From: Endozoicomonas sp. NE40
GTDB taxonomy: Bacteria; Pseudomonadota; Gammaproteobacteria; Pseudomonadales; Endozoicomonadaceae
Reading direction: 5' to 3'
Assembly: GCF_040549045.1 (NCBI RefSeq)
Contig: NZ_JBEWTB010000002.1
Location: forward strand, 4,514,501-4,578,500
Length of the DNA stretch: 64,000 nt
A model generated the notes under the pieces. It ran no database searches and was not told where the DNA came from. It saw only the letters and a list, made by a program, of their open reading frames with translations. Shown here piece by piece: positions 7,724 to 16,177 of the stretch. The first letter of the stretch is position 1; each line of letters starts with the position of its first letter. The position numbers and the translations under genes were made by a program.

Positions 7724-7953
7724 GAGTTTCTCCGTTTTAAAACCTGAAGTATTAAGGGGCGTGGCTTTCTTTGGAATGTGGGGTTAATTTACCGCTTACA
7801 AAACGATGGTTCGTGAATGTTGTACCAAAGTATGGTTTTTCAGGGCAGTCAGGACGCAGTTGAGCGGGTTGTTTTTTGAATGATACGTCTGTTTGATTCG
7901 AGGGTGGAAACGTCGCCAAGGGCGTTGTGTGGGCGTTTAGGGCGGGGAAAGGC

Positions 7954-7975
7954 CAGGGGAGGCGATGCTCCCCTG
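7954..7975. terminator. GC-rich hairpin downstream of cydX
   Basis: Perfect 8-bp arms CAGGGGAG and CTCCCCTG around a 6-base loop, about 100 bases beyond the cydX stop. There is no T-run on either side, so it could be a transcript-end stabiliser rather than a classical terminator. Nothing else is seen in 7800-8070. Confidence 0.4.
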
Positions 7976-8070
7976 TGATGTTGTTACATCATTATGCACT
8001 AACGTTTTCTACACGATTGCACACCATTTCTGGCGGCAGTATGCAATGAAATTGTATACTAAATGGTTAA

Positions 8071-8193
8071 TTAGTCTTGTAACTCATTGATATCGTTATC
8101 AAAACCGCCTTCTTGAAATTCATACCACATCACATTAATAATTCCAAAAGCACAGGCCAGAAGTACTCCGAGAATCCAGGCAAAATACCACAT
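8071..8193 (-). CDS. cydX: Cytochrome bd oxidase small subunit CydX
   Basis: A 40-residue single-span membrane protein beginning MWYFAWILGVLLACAFGIIN, the hallmark CydX sequence. It is followed by VMWYE and an acidic tail. CydX binds CydA and is needed for stability and activity of the bd-I type quinol oxidase. It lies 12 bases after cydB on the same strand with a GGAG-type site (AAAGGAG) before the ATG, so it is the third gene of cydABX. Short genes of this size are often missed in annotation. Confidence 0.95.
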   Translation of the reverse strand: MWYFAWILGVLLACAFGIINVMWYEFQEGGFDNDINELQD

Positions 8194-8205
8194 AGTCAAA
8201 CTCCT

Positions 8206-9342
8206 TTAGTACAGTGAGTGGTTGTTTTCAGTAACATGCTCGGCGGTAATTCGGCCCCAAAGGTGGTAGAAGCACCATGTCGTGTAGCCCAGTATCAGTG
8301 GGACAAAGACGGCAGCAACACCAGTCATAATACTCAGTGTCAGATGACTGGAAGTAGCATCCCACAGAGTCAGGCTGGCATCAGGCATGGTGCTGGATGG
8401 CAGGATAAATGGGAACAGGGAGAAGCCTGCCGTCAGAATAACACCTGCCAGAGTCATGCCTGAGCAGACGAAGGTCAAACCTGCAAAGTGACTTTTTGCC
8501 AGAAGGAAGACGCCAATGCTTCCCAGGTAAGCTAAAACCGGGGCAATCAGTGTAACTGGGTACAGACTGTAGTTAGCCATCCAGCGCCCGGACTCTACGA
8601 TAACAACCGTTTTGTTCAGAGGATTGGAAACCGCTGCAGGGTCCAGTTGGCTGGTCACTTCATAGCCAGGGATGGAGGCAACCCAGAAACCACCAATGGT
8701 AAATAGTGCCAGTGTTATTAATGCGCCATAGCGAGCAACAGTTGCCGCTCTTTCCTGAATCGGCTCACCCGCACGTAGTTTTTGCCAGGTCGCTCCGTGA
8801 GTGGTCAGCATGCTGACACTGACCAGGCCGCAGAGAATGGCAAACGGATTTAACAGGTGGAAAAAGTTTTCTGAGAAAGTGGAGCGCATGGTGCTGTCCA
8901 GTTCAAATCCAAAGCCCTGGAACAGGTTGCCGAAGGCAACACCGAAGACCAGAGTTGGAACTGCACCGCTGGCGAACAGTCCCCAGTCGCAGGCATCTCG
9001 CCATTTCGGATCGTCTATTTTTGAACGATAGTCAAATGCCATAGGGCGGACAAGCAGTGCAAACAGTACCAGCACCATTGCCCAGTAAAAGCCGGAAAAT
9101 GTGGTTGCGTAGACGATAGGCCAGGCGGCAAACAGTGCGCCGCCGGCTGTAATTAACCATACCTGGTTGCCATCCCAGTGCGGGGCAACAGCGTTAATCA
9201 TAATTCGACGTTCGGTGTCGTTTCTGGCCATGAATCGTAACAGGTTTGCTGAACCCATGTTGTAGCCATCCATGATAGAGAAACCGATCAACAGTACGCC
9301 GATCAAAACCCACCAGATAAACTTTAAAACTTCATATTCCAT
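8206..9342 (-). CDS. cydB: Cytochrome bd-type quinol oxidase subunit II
   Basis: The 378-residue subunit pairs with CydA in the inner membrane to oxidise ubiquinol or menaquinol and reduce oxygen to water with high affinity. It shows the family start EVLKFIWWVLIGVLLIGFSIMDGYNMG, the conserved NAVAPHWDGNQVWLITAGGALFAAWP segment (about 50-75), and several more membrane helices. The length is that of E. coli CydB (379). It starts 11 bases after the cydA stop and is followed directly by cydX. Confidence 0.96.
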   Translation of the reverse strand: MEYEVLKFIWWVLIGVLLIGFSIMDGYNMGSANLLRFMARNDTERRIMINAVAPHWDGNQVWLITAGGALFAAWPIVYATTFSGFYWAMVLVLFALLVRPMAFDYRSKIDDPKWRDACDWGLFASGAVPTLVFGVAFGNLFQGFGFELDSTMRSTFSENFFHLLNPFAILCGLVSVSMLTTHGATWQKLRAGEPIQERAATVARYGALITLALFTIGGFWVASIPGYEVTSQLDPAAVSNPLNKTVVIVESGRWMANYSLYPVTLIAPVLAYLGSIGVFLLAKSHFAGLTFVCSGMTLAGVILTAGFSLFPFILPSSTMPDASLTLWDATSSHLTLSIMTGVAAVFVPLILGYTTWCFYHLWGRITAEHVTENNHSLY

Positions 9343-9353
9343 GGTGTGGCACC

Positions 9354-10943
9354 TTATCCCTGTTGCGTGGACAGTTCATTGACGGTCGGTTGTGGACGTT
9401 CAAAATGATAGCGTCCGGTGTGTAGGCAGCTGGGACCTTGTTTAGCATATTTCAGCATCAGCCAGACTTCGATGATAGCGAATACGCTGTAAAACAGAGT
9501 GAAGCCTGCAATACTGAGATACAAGTCAGTAACCGTACGACTGGATGCTGACATATAGGTAGGCAGAATACCGGAAATAGACCATGGCTGGCGTCCATAT
9601 TCTGCTACAAACCAGCCCATTTCACTGGCAATGAATGGCAGTGGCAGAGACCACAGGCACAGCTTGAGGAAGAGTTTGCTTTTATGCTCTGTTCTGCGCG
9701 CGGTTTTATAGAAGGCGGTTAAGAGCAGCATCAGCATCAGTACACCACAGCCAACCATAATTCGGAATGAGAAAAACAGTGGCCAAACCGTTGGAATTGC
9801 GTCCTGTGCGGCCTGTTTAACCATAGCTGGCGAGGCATTAGGGATGTCGTCAGTGTAACGGGTGAGTAGCAGACCGTAGCCAAGGTCATCAACAACATTC
9901 GAGAATGCTGCCCGGTTTGCAGGTGTGTTGCCGCCTTCGGACTTCAATTCGTCGAGAAGGGCAACAGCCTTCTTGCCGTTTTCGACACGAACTTCTTTAG
10001 CTGCAATCAGGTCTTTGATGCCGGGAACCTCTTCATCAAAAGAGCGGGTGGCAATCAGTCCCATCATGTACGGTATCTTGATGGCGTAGTCCGTTTCCAT
10101 TTTCTCCTGATTAGGAAGGCCGATCACGGTAAAACTGGCTGGCGCGGGCTGGGTGTCCCACTCTGCCTCAATGGTGGCCAGTTTAACCTGTTGTACATCG
10201 CCCAGCGCATAGCCGGATTCATCGCCCAGCAGCAGGGTGGAAAGAATGGCGGCGGTACCAAAGCCTGCGGCAATGGCAAAGGAGCGGCGGGCAAACCCAG
10301 TGTCACGGTTTTTCAGCAGATACCAGGCACTGATGGACAGGACGAAAATAGCACCGGTGGTATAACCTGCTGCTACGGTATGAACAAACTTAACCTGGGC
10401 AACGGGGTTAAAGAACAGTTCAGCAAAGCTGGTCATTTCCATGCGCATGGTTTCGAAGTTGAATTCAGCGCCTACAGGGTTTTGCATCCAGGCATTGGCT
10501 ACCAGAATCCATAATGCGGACAGGTTGGTACCGATGGCCATGAGCCAGGTGCAGGCAAGATGCTTGACTTTACTGAGGCGATCCCAGCCAAAGAAAAACA
10601 TGCCGACAAACGTGGACTCCAGGAAAAACGCCATAAGGGCTTCAATCGCCAGTGGAGCGCCAAAAATATCGCCAACATAATAAGAATAAAAGGACCAGTT
10701 GGTACCAAACTGGAATTCCATGGTAAGACCGGTCGCAACGCCCAGTGCAAAGTTGATACCAAACAACTTGCCCCAGAACTTGGTCATATCCTTGTAAACC
10801 TGTTTGCCGGTCATGACATAGACCGACTCCATGATTGCAAGGATAAACGTCATACCCAGGGTGAGTGGGACGAATAAAAAGTGATAAAGCGCTGTTATGG
10901 CAAACTGAAAGCGCGACAGGTCAATGATTTCTGCGGGGATCAT
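9354..10943 (-). CDS. cydA: Cytochrome bd-type quinol oxidase subunit I
   Basis: A 529-residue haem-bearing subunit of the bd oxidase. The ATG at 10943 follows an AGGA site and gives the family start MIPAEIIDLSRFQF; an upstream in-frame start would add 26 unlikely residues. Visible are the haem-b595 ligand His in ALYHFLFVPLTLG (residue 21), the GLTMEFQFGTNW helix, the second ligand region VKFVHTVAAGY, the quinol-binding Q-loop with GLPNQEKMETDYAIKIPYMMGLIATR, and the Met ligand region IMVGCGVLMLM. First gene of cydABX. A perfect FNR-type box lies 421 bases upstream, in keeping with induction at low oxygen. Confidence 0.96.
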   Translation of the reverse strand: MIPAEIIDLSRFQFAITALYHFLFVPLTLGMTFILAIMESVYVMTGKQVYKDMTKFWGKLFGINFALGVATGLTMEFQFGTNWSFYSYYVGDIFGAPLAIEALMAFFLESTFVGMFFFGWDRLSKVKHLACTWLMAIGTNLSALWILVANAWMQNPVGAEFNFETMRMEMTSFAELFFNPVAQVKFVHTVAAGYTTGAIFVLSISAWYLLKNRDTGFARRSFAIAAGFGTAAILSTLLLGDESGYALGDVQQVKLATIEAEWDTQPAPASFTVIGLPNQEKMETDYAIKIPYMMGLIATRSFDEEVPGIKDLIAAKEVRVENGKKAVALLDELKSEGGNTPANRAAFSNVVDDLGYGLLLTRYTDDIPNASPAMVKQAAQDAIPTVWPLFFSFRIMVGCGVLMLMLLLTAFYKTARRTEHKSKLFLKLCLWSLPLPFIASEMGWFVAEYGRQPWSISGILPTYMSASSRTVTDLYLSIAGFTLFYSVFAIIEVWLMLKYAKQGPSCLHTGRYHFERPQPTVNELSTQQG

Positions 10944-11224
10944 AACGTTCCTCGTGACATCTTCTGGGAAACATACTCCGGTTTCCACGAGACCCGGGAA
11001 GAGTTGGCTTCCTGCCAGCAACCACTAAACTAATCGTTGCATCATGACGCAGTATAGGCAGTGCATGTTGCCTGCAACTATACGGACGGTGGTGCATTCT
11101 GGATCAGGATAATGCATTACGGTGCATTCAGCCTGGGGACACATACAGCGTTCCCCGCTTTAACTTCCCCTGGCGGTAATCCCTCGATCCATTGTTCCTG
11201 GTTATTATTCTATGCGTCCACCGA

Positions 11225-11243
11225 TTGTTTAAAAATTAAACAA
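11225..11243. promoter_or_regulatory. AT-rich perfect inverted repeat upstream of cydA
   Basis: TTGTTTAA-AAA-TTAAACAA, with 8-bp arms and a 3-base spacer, 282 bases upstream of the cydA start. It resembles a repressor-type operator. The GTTAA-like content recalls ArcA-type sites, but the match is not close enough to name the protein. Confidence 0.4.
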
Positions 11244-11363
11244 AATCGATACTGCAGGTTGATATTGAATAGGGGGATGTACCGTCATCTGCGGACATCC
11301 TTTGAGATAGTGCGAATACTACAACGTTTTAATACGTATCTGAACTTCGGCAAAGCCTTTGGA

Positions 11364-11377
11364 TTGATATAAATCAA
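11364..11377. promoter_or_regulatory. FNR/Anr-type binding site
   Basis: TTGATATAAATCAA is an exact match to the FNR consensus TTGAT-N4-ATCAA. It lies between the end of the diguanylate cyclase gene and cydA, 421 bases upstream of the cydA start. bd oxidase operons are commonly controlled by FNR-type oxygen sensors in gammaproteobacteria. The unusual distance means the regulated start site is probably well upstream of the gene. Confidence 0.75.
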
Positions 11378-11453
11378 TAAAGATGTAAATCATTTGAATT
11401 AATAGAGGATTATCATCTTTATTTTGCAATCTAAGGAATAAAATTCTGCGTGT

Positions 11454-13490
11454 TCACCCTTCTGGCCAGCTCAATCGAAGGTCTGAGCAGGAGGGACCAG
11501 CTTCCAGCCGGTTCTTGCCGTGTTTCTTGGCTGTGTACATGGCGTTGTCAGCTTCATTGATCAGCTGATTGAGGCTGTCTGCTTCCCCTGTCGTTACCGC
11601 CAGCCCCAGGCTGAGGGTTACAGGCATCGGGCTGGCAGTATATCGCTCAACACGGGTGCGAACCCTTTCCGCAATCCGGGTTCCCTGCCATGCAGAGGTG
11701 ACGGGCAGCAGAATGACAAATTCCTCTCCGCCGTAGCGGGCAATCAGATCCTGCTGGCGCAGGCTGTCCCTTATTTGATGGGCAATCTCGACCAGAATCC
11801 TGTCACCGGCCGGGTGGCCGAACTGGTCGTTGATTCGTTTGAAATCATCAATATCGACGAATAAAAGGCTGCAGGGCAACTGCTGTTGTTTGCAGGCTTC
11901 AATCTGTTGTTCTGCTTCCTGAAAGAAGCGGTTGCGGTTTAGCAGACCTGTCAGTGGGTCCAGGCTGGCCTGTAATTGCCAGAAGCGGGTTTGCTGATTT
12001 GCTTTTAAAATGGTTTTAATGTGGCTGCACAGATCAAGCGCCTGTTGTCGGGTAATGGTTTCCCGCTGGTATTTGCCTGGAAACAGTACCAGAAAAAGCT
12101 GACGTTCAGCGTCGTCGTTTAAGTGGAAGCCCCAGAAGCTGTTGCCCTGTTTATCCTGAAAATGGATCTGGTCATCAGAGTCGTGATCGGGTAACTGTGT
12201 CAGTGGCGAAACAAAATGCTCCAGCTCCCTGTCAATCTGCTGCTTTGCTTTCGTTGAATGGCTGCTGAGTTGCCATTCGTTGTTTTCATACTGAAGTAAA
12301 ACAGCTGGCGTTTTGTGTAATGTGCCATCAATGATGTCAAGAATATGTTCGGTCAGTTCATTGTTGTCATCTTGCTGGTTTAGCTGAAGCAGACTTTCCC
12401 TGAAGTGCTGGCTGAATACTCTGCGTTTACTCTCTGCGCCTTTAATCAGATTGACCGTGAATGGCTGTTTCTTCTGTCCTGGCTGAAGCAGGTAGTGCAA
12501 AAGAGTCAGGGAGATTGACTGAAGGCAGAGTAATAGCACCAGTGGAAGAGATGGAACGGTATTGTCAACCGCAAATACAAAGCCAAACATGAGGCCGCTG
12601 GCCACCAGTGTTGCGCCGGAAAGGGTCATTATGGTTTTTGGGGTCAGCCGGGTGACGCGGAACAGGTTCAGGTAGCAGGCGAGAGCAGACAACATGGTCA
12701 GCACGGTCACAGTGGAGACCAGCTGACCAGGGTCAATATTGTAGGGAATCAGCCGGAACAGGCTCCCGTTCAGGGCAACCAGAAGCAGGCTTATGGCACT
12801 GAGATGTGCGCCAAGGGGAAGGTACAGGTAGGTCTTTTTAATCAATGCGGTCGCCAGAACTGCGCCCAGCATCGCCAGCATAATGGTTTGCAGGGAGGCT
12901 GAAAGCGCGTGATAACGATATTCACTCAGGGAATACAGTGAAGCCGGCCACAGTTCGGGAGCCAGATTCCGGGAAGACTGTTTGCTGACTTTAATCAGCA
13001 GTTTGTGTGTCTGGCCACTGGTCAGGGGAAGCCGGATGGTTCTTACGTCCGGGTTAGAGGCTGACAGGCTATCCACTCCCATCCTTTTTATCTGGTATTG
13101 CCTGTTCAGCGAAAGCTCGTTTGTAGAAAGCTTGTTTTCAGGAAGATAGATGTCAAGCACAGGGTGAGGTATGCGGCTGAAAACCAGGAGCCAGTCGGTT
13201 GAAAAGTCAGGGCTTAACACGAGGTTGAGTTGATACCATAAATAACGTTCAGGCTCTGACTCTGTTTGTAAGAGTGAGTCTGAAGGTGACGTAATGGGTA
13301 CAAGGTAGGGGCTCAGGCTGACGGGATGGTTAATGGTTCCTGTTGCTACGGGAGGTGTCGCTATTGTTTTGTTTGCAGCTGCGCCCCATGCCATTAAAGA
13401 GAGCTGTAAGAGCAGTAAAAAACAAATAGCTGATAACGCTGGTTGCAGATAGCGCCCAGATAAATAGCGCCGGGGTAAAAATACCATCAT
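11454..13490 (-). CDS. Membrane diguanylate cyclase with 7TM receptor-type sensor
   Basis: A 678-residue protein that should make cyclic di-GMP from two GTP. The parts in order are a signal segment (about 10-35), an extracytoplasmic sensor region of the 7TMR-DISM type (about 45-190), seven hydrophobic segments (about 195-345), a linker, and a C-terminal GGDEF domain (about 510-670). The catalytic motif is GGEEF (ARYGGEEFVILLP, near 583-590), and the metal-binding FVDIDDFKRINDQFGHPAGD is intact, so the enzyme should be active. There is no RxxD inhibitory site directly before the GGEEF that I can see, and no EAL domain. It is the only gene of its unit, with a separate hairpin upstream. The signal it senses is unknown. 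Confidence 0.88.
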   Translation of the reverse strand: MMVFLPRRYLSGRYLQPALSAICFLLLLQLSLMAWGAAANKTIATPPVATGTINHPVSLSPYLVPITSPSDSLLQTESEPERYLWYQLNLVLSPDFSTDWLLVFSRIPHPVLDIYLPENKLSTNELSLNRQYQIKRMGVDSLSASNPDVRTIRLPLTSGQTHKLLIKVSKQSSRNLAPELWPASLYSLSEYRYHALSASLQTIMLAMLGAVLATALIKKTYLYLPLGAHLSAISLLLVALNGSLFRLIPYNIDPGQLVSTVTVLTMLSALACYLNLFRVTRLTPKTIMTLSGATLVASGLMFGFVFAVDNTVPSLPLVLLLCLQSISLTLLHYLLQPGQKKQPFTVNLIKGAESKRRVFSQHFRESLLQLNQQDDNNELTEHILDIIDGTLHKTPAVLLQYENNEWQLSSHSTKAKQQIDRELEHFVSPLTQLPDHDSDDQIHFQDKQGNSFWGFHLNDDAERQLFLVLFPGKYQRETITRQQALDLCSHIKTILKANQQTRFWQLQASLDPLTGLLNRNRFFQEAEQQIEACKQQQLPCSLLFVDIDDFKRINDQFGHPAGDRILVEIAHQIRDSLRQQDLIARYGGEEFVILLPVTSAWQGTRIAERVRTRVERYTASPMPVTLSLGLAVTTGEADSLNQLINEADNAMYTAKKHGKNRLEAGPSCSDLRLSWPEG

Positions 13491-13627
13491 TGCAGCTGCC
13501 CTCCGGTGGTGGCTGTATGAGGTGAGCTTGTTATCAGGTTGTATCGAATAATTTATCTAACAATTGTGACATAGCTGTTTTTATTCTGCTAGCAGGTGTG
13601 ATATGGCAACCTTTTGCCCTGAAAGGC

Positions 13628-13655
13628 ACAAAGCCCGGACAGGTGCGGGCTTTGT
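13628..13655 (-). terminator. Hairpin ending the ATP-grasp ligase transcript
   Basis: Perfect 10-bp arms ACAAAGCCCG and CGGGCTTTGT, 9 bases beyond the stop of the ATP-grasp gene on its strand. Only a weak T-run follows. Confidence 0.6.
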
Positions 13656-13663
13656 CGGTGGGG

Positions 13664-14635
13664 CTACTGGCTGGTGAAGTACTGCTTGGAAAAAGTGACT
13701 TTTTCCGATATTGGAATGTTCCAGTCGGGCATGGCTTCGATTTTCTGCAATCTTGGATGAATGCCACAGCCGTTGGCAATCTGAATAGCCAGTCCTGGTC
13801 GTGCATTCAGTTCCAGGATCAGTGGTCCCAGATGTTTGTCGAGAACCATATCGACACCCAGGTAACCCAGTCCGGTCATACCGTAACAGGCTGCGGTCAG
13901 TTCCAGCAGGCGGTCCCAGTGGGGTACCTGAAGGCTTTCAAAGCTGTGCTGAGTATCGGGATGAAGCTTGATAGGCGTATCAAACTGCACCGCCCGGAGG
14001 CTTTTGCCAGTGGCTATATCCAACCCAACACCCACTGCGCCCTGGTGCAGGTTCGCTTTACCATCGGAGGCCCGGGTGGCGAGCCGCAGCATGGCCATGA
14101 CCGGGAAGCCGCGGAAAACAATCATGCGGATATCGGGTACGCCTTCAAAGCTATAGTCGTTAAAAACCGGGTCTGCCTGAATTAAACCTTCGATCATGGC
14201 AACATCGGATTTGCCGCCAAGGGAATACAGGCCGCCCAGAATATTCGACACATGTCGATTGATATCCTCGAACTCAAGGGTGTCGCCACTGGCTTTGACA
14301 TAGCGATCACCGTCTCTGCCGGTGATCACCAGAATACCCTTGCCTCCGCTGCCCTGAGCAGGTTTGATGACAAAGTGTTCGTGGGCTGCCAGCAACTGAC
14401 TGAGATTTTTGATCTCGGACTGGTAGGAAACCACGCCCAGCAACTCAGGAACAGCAACGCCCGCCTGCTGCGCCATCTGCTTGGTGGTGAGTTTGTTGTC
14501 CACCTGCGGCAGCAGCTTTCTGGGGTTGTACTTGATGACGTAGTCGAGGTTACGACTGTTCATGCTCAGAATGCCAGCTTCCCGAAGCTGGCGGGGTTTG
14601 GCAAAGCTGTCAATAAAACGACGAATGACTTCCAT
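13664..14635 (-). CDS. RimK-related alpha-L-glutamate ligase-like ATP-grasp protein
   Basis: A 323-residue ATP-grasp ligase of the RimK-related family that occurs beside a 7TM inactive transglutaminase and a DTG protease. The fold is visible in FVIKPAQGSGGKGILVI (ATP-binding strand and glycine-rich loop, about 106-122), PDIRMIVFRGFPVMAMLRLATR, the LGYLGVDMVLDKHLGPLILELNARPGLAIQIANG segment with metal-binding Asp/Glu/Asn, and the N-terminal MNSRNLDYVIKYNPRKL. RimK-type enzymes join amino acids, usually glutamate, to a peptide or small-molecule end; the substrate here is not known. Last gene of a three-gene unit, starting 6 bases after the 7TM gene and followed by a hairpin. Confidence 0.88.
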   Translation of the reverse strand: MEVIRRFIDSFAKPRQLREAGILSMNSRNLDYVIKYNPRKLLPQVDNKLTTKQMAQQAGVAVPELLGVVSYQSEIKNLSQLLAAHEHFVIKPAQGSGGKGILVITGRDGDRYVKASGDTLEFEDINRHVSNILGGLYSLGGKSDVAMIEGLIQADPVFNDYSFEGVPDIRMIVFRGFPVMAMLRLATRASDGKANLHQGAVGVGLDIATGKSLRAVQFDTPIKLHPDTQHSFESLQVPHWDRLLELTAACYGMTGLGYLGVDMVLDKHLGPLILELNARPGLAIQIANGCGIHPRLQKIEAMPDWNIPISEKVTFSKQYFTSQ

Positions 14636-14641
14636 AGCCCG

Positions 14642-16177
14642 TTACCCCTGAACCAGAGGTCTGAAACGTCGCAATTCCAGCAGACGGTAGCCAGTGTACT
14701 GACCAAGCATCAGGGTAACACCCAGAACCGCAAACAGAAGTTCCGGGAAATTGAACGTCAGGTGCTCAACGGTCGGGTTGGACATCAGCAGGTAGCTGAT
14801 GGTCGCCACTAGCAGGCTGCCAAAGCCTTCTATAACCACATCCCTCGGACCTTCTTCTTCCCACAGAATAGACATTCTTTCGATGGTCCATGCCAGAATA
14901 ATCATCGGGAAGAAGGTGACGGTCAGTGCCTGGGTGATACCCAGTTTCCAGCTCAGGATACTCATGGCACCCATAATGCCAATGACAACAATCATAACGG
15001 CGGCTAGCCTGGCCACCAGAAGCATATTCAACTGACTGAGTATCGATCGCATCCACAGGCCGATGGAGACAATGGTAATAAAGATGGTCAGACCCGGTAG
15101 CAGCTGGGTTTCCAGGAAGGCCACCGAGATCAGTACTGGCATAAAGGTACCTGATGTACGCAGACCTACAATAATCCGCATAAACAGTACGACCAGCGTT
15201 CCGATAGGGATCAGCAGAATACTCTTGAAAGCGTTCTGAACTTCCAGAGGCAATGCATAGATTGAGAAATCAATCAGCGCCACTTCGTCTGCCTGAGAGT
15301 TCTGGATTGCGAGTTCCCGGGCTGGAACCGCCTGAGAGATCATGGAGAAGCTGACTCTTGAGTTGGTGCCGCCCATCACGTCCAGCATGGATTTGCCACC
15401 CCGTTGCCACAGGAAGAAATTGGCAGGGTTGCCGGATTCGCCAGTGACCGGGTCGAACATCAGCCAGCCATCGTTGGTGTAGACTTCCAGCATGTCCAGC
15501 ATCGGTTGGCGACGGCGACCGTCTTCCAGATACAAGCCTCTGACCATGCGAACCGGAATATCGGCCATGGTTAACAGGTCAATCAGCAGACGTGTACGGC
15601 TTTCACGATTATCGATCATACCCAGCAGCATGTTGGTGTTCTGGCCGGGGCTTGAATCCAGAAATTCGTTGATCAGTGTTCCGGTAAAACTGCGGGCATC
15701 AGCAGAGCGTTCGGTTACGGATTCGAGCAGACTGTCGGCTGCTGTCTGATAGGGTTCCGGCAGTCTTGGTTTTACGGTCAGAGTGTCGTTTTCTACCGGA
15801 GGCTCACGATCCGGGTCGCTGACAGAATCAGGATACAGGTTGACCTTATAGTACAGTGTCTGGCGGCCTTTGGCTTCACGGATACTCCATTCCGCCCGTC
15901 GCTGACCATTGTCGTCAAACTGGTTGATGCCATACCCCGGAGAAGCGAAAGATTCATCAAGGATGCGCACGTCAGACTGATGGTCTGGCAACGTCAGGGT
16001 TGCCTTTGCCGGGCCTCCGTCGGCCATAAACTCAACTTCGGCTTCAATGCTCCAAATCGTATTGGTTTCTCCCCGAAGCAGTGGAAAGCCTAAAGCAAAA
16101 TGCTTGTAAAGAGTGAGACCCAGCCCGAGTGCGACAAGCAGCACTACAGCCAGACTGAGTTGAAAACGACCTTTCAT
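14642..16177 (-). CDS. Inactive transglutaminase domain fused to 7TM membrane domain
   Basis: A 511-residue inner-membrane protein. One N-terminal anchor (about 5-30) leads into an extracytoplasmic transglutaminase-like domain (about 45-300). This contains LLGMIDNRESRTRLLIDLLTMADIPVRMVRGLYLEDGRRRQ but lacks the catalytic Cys-His-Asp set, as in the named family of inactive transglutaminases. A C-terminal domain of seven helices follows (about 310-500, including TLVVLFMRIIVGLRTSGTFMPVLISVAFLETQLLPG). The inactive domain probably binds a peptide for the neighbouring protease or ligase; this is inference. It overlaps the upstream protease gene by 4 bases (ATGA) and is 6 bases from the downstream ligase gene. 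Confidence 0.88.
   Translation of the reverse strand: MKGRFQLSLAVVLLVALGLGLTLYKHFALGFPLLRGETNTIWSIEAEVEFMADGGPAKATLTLPDHQSDVRILDESFASPGYGINQFDDNGQRRAEWSIREAKGRQTLYYKVNLYPDSVSDPDREPPVENDTLTVKPRLPEPYQTAADSLLESVTERSADARSFTGTLINEFLDSSPGQNTNMLLGMIDNRESRTRLLIDLLTMADIPVRMVRGLYLEDGRRRQPMLDMLEVYTNDGWLMFDPVTGESGNPANFFLWQRGGKSMLDVMGGTNSRVSFSMISQAVPARELAIQNSQADEVALIDFSIYALPLEVQNAFKSILLIPIGTLVVLFMRIIVGLRTSGTFMPVLISVAFLETQLLPGLTIFITIVSIGLWMRSILSQLNMLLVARLAAVMIVVIGIMGAMSILSWKLGITQALTVTFFPMIILAWTIERMSILWEEEGPRDVVIEGFGSLLVATISYLLMSNPTVEHLTFNFPELLFAVLGVTLMLGQYTGYRLLELRRFRPLVQG

Larger units (their letters stand above)
1652..7799. mobile_element. Possible composite element bounded by two outward IS66 ends
   Basis: The terminal sequence GTAAGCGGTAAATTAACC is found at 1652 reading inward and again, inverted, ending at 7799. 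Each belongs to one IS66 copy: a partial copy on the left in + orientation and a complete copy on the right in - orientation. Between them are a transporter gene, an exported AAA+ ATPase gene and a truncated nucleosidase gene. The 8 bases outside the two ends (GCAGCTGT and AAAACGAT) do not match, so there is no target duplication supporting movement as one unit. Deletion or inversion between two insertions would explain the layout equally well. Confidence 0.35.
5493..7799 (-). mobile_element. Complete IS66-family insertion sequence
   Basis: A 2307-bp element with tnpA, tnpB and tnpC on the minus strand. The terminal repeats begin GTAAGCGGTAA at both ends (5493 reading inward and 7799 reading inward on the other strand), then become imperfect. 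No 8-bp target duplication is visible (GAACTGAC left, AAAACGAT right), so the flanks have probably been rearranged after insertion. The left end cuts the nucleosidase gene. Confidence 0.9.
10944..11453. other. cydABX promoter region (510 bases, no gene)
   Basis: No protein gene is convincing here. The stretch holds an AT-rich perfect inverted repeat (11225-11243) and an FNR-type box (11364-11377), listed separately. The long distance between these sites and cydA suggests a long leader transcript or more than one promoter. Confidence 0.5.

Noticed and set aside
11061..11372. 103-codon + strand frame upstream of cydA
   Set aside because: It overlaps the FNR box and the AT-rich palindrome, has no ribosome binding site and no protein-like pattern; best seen as promoter DNA.
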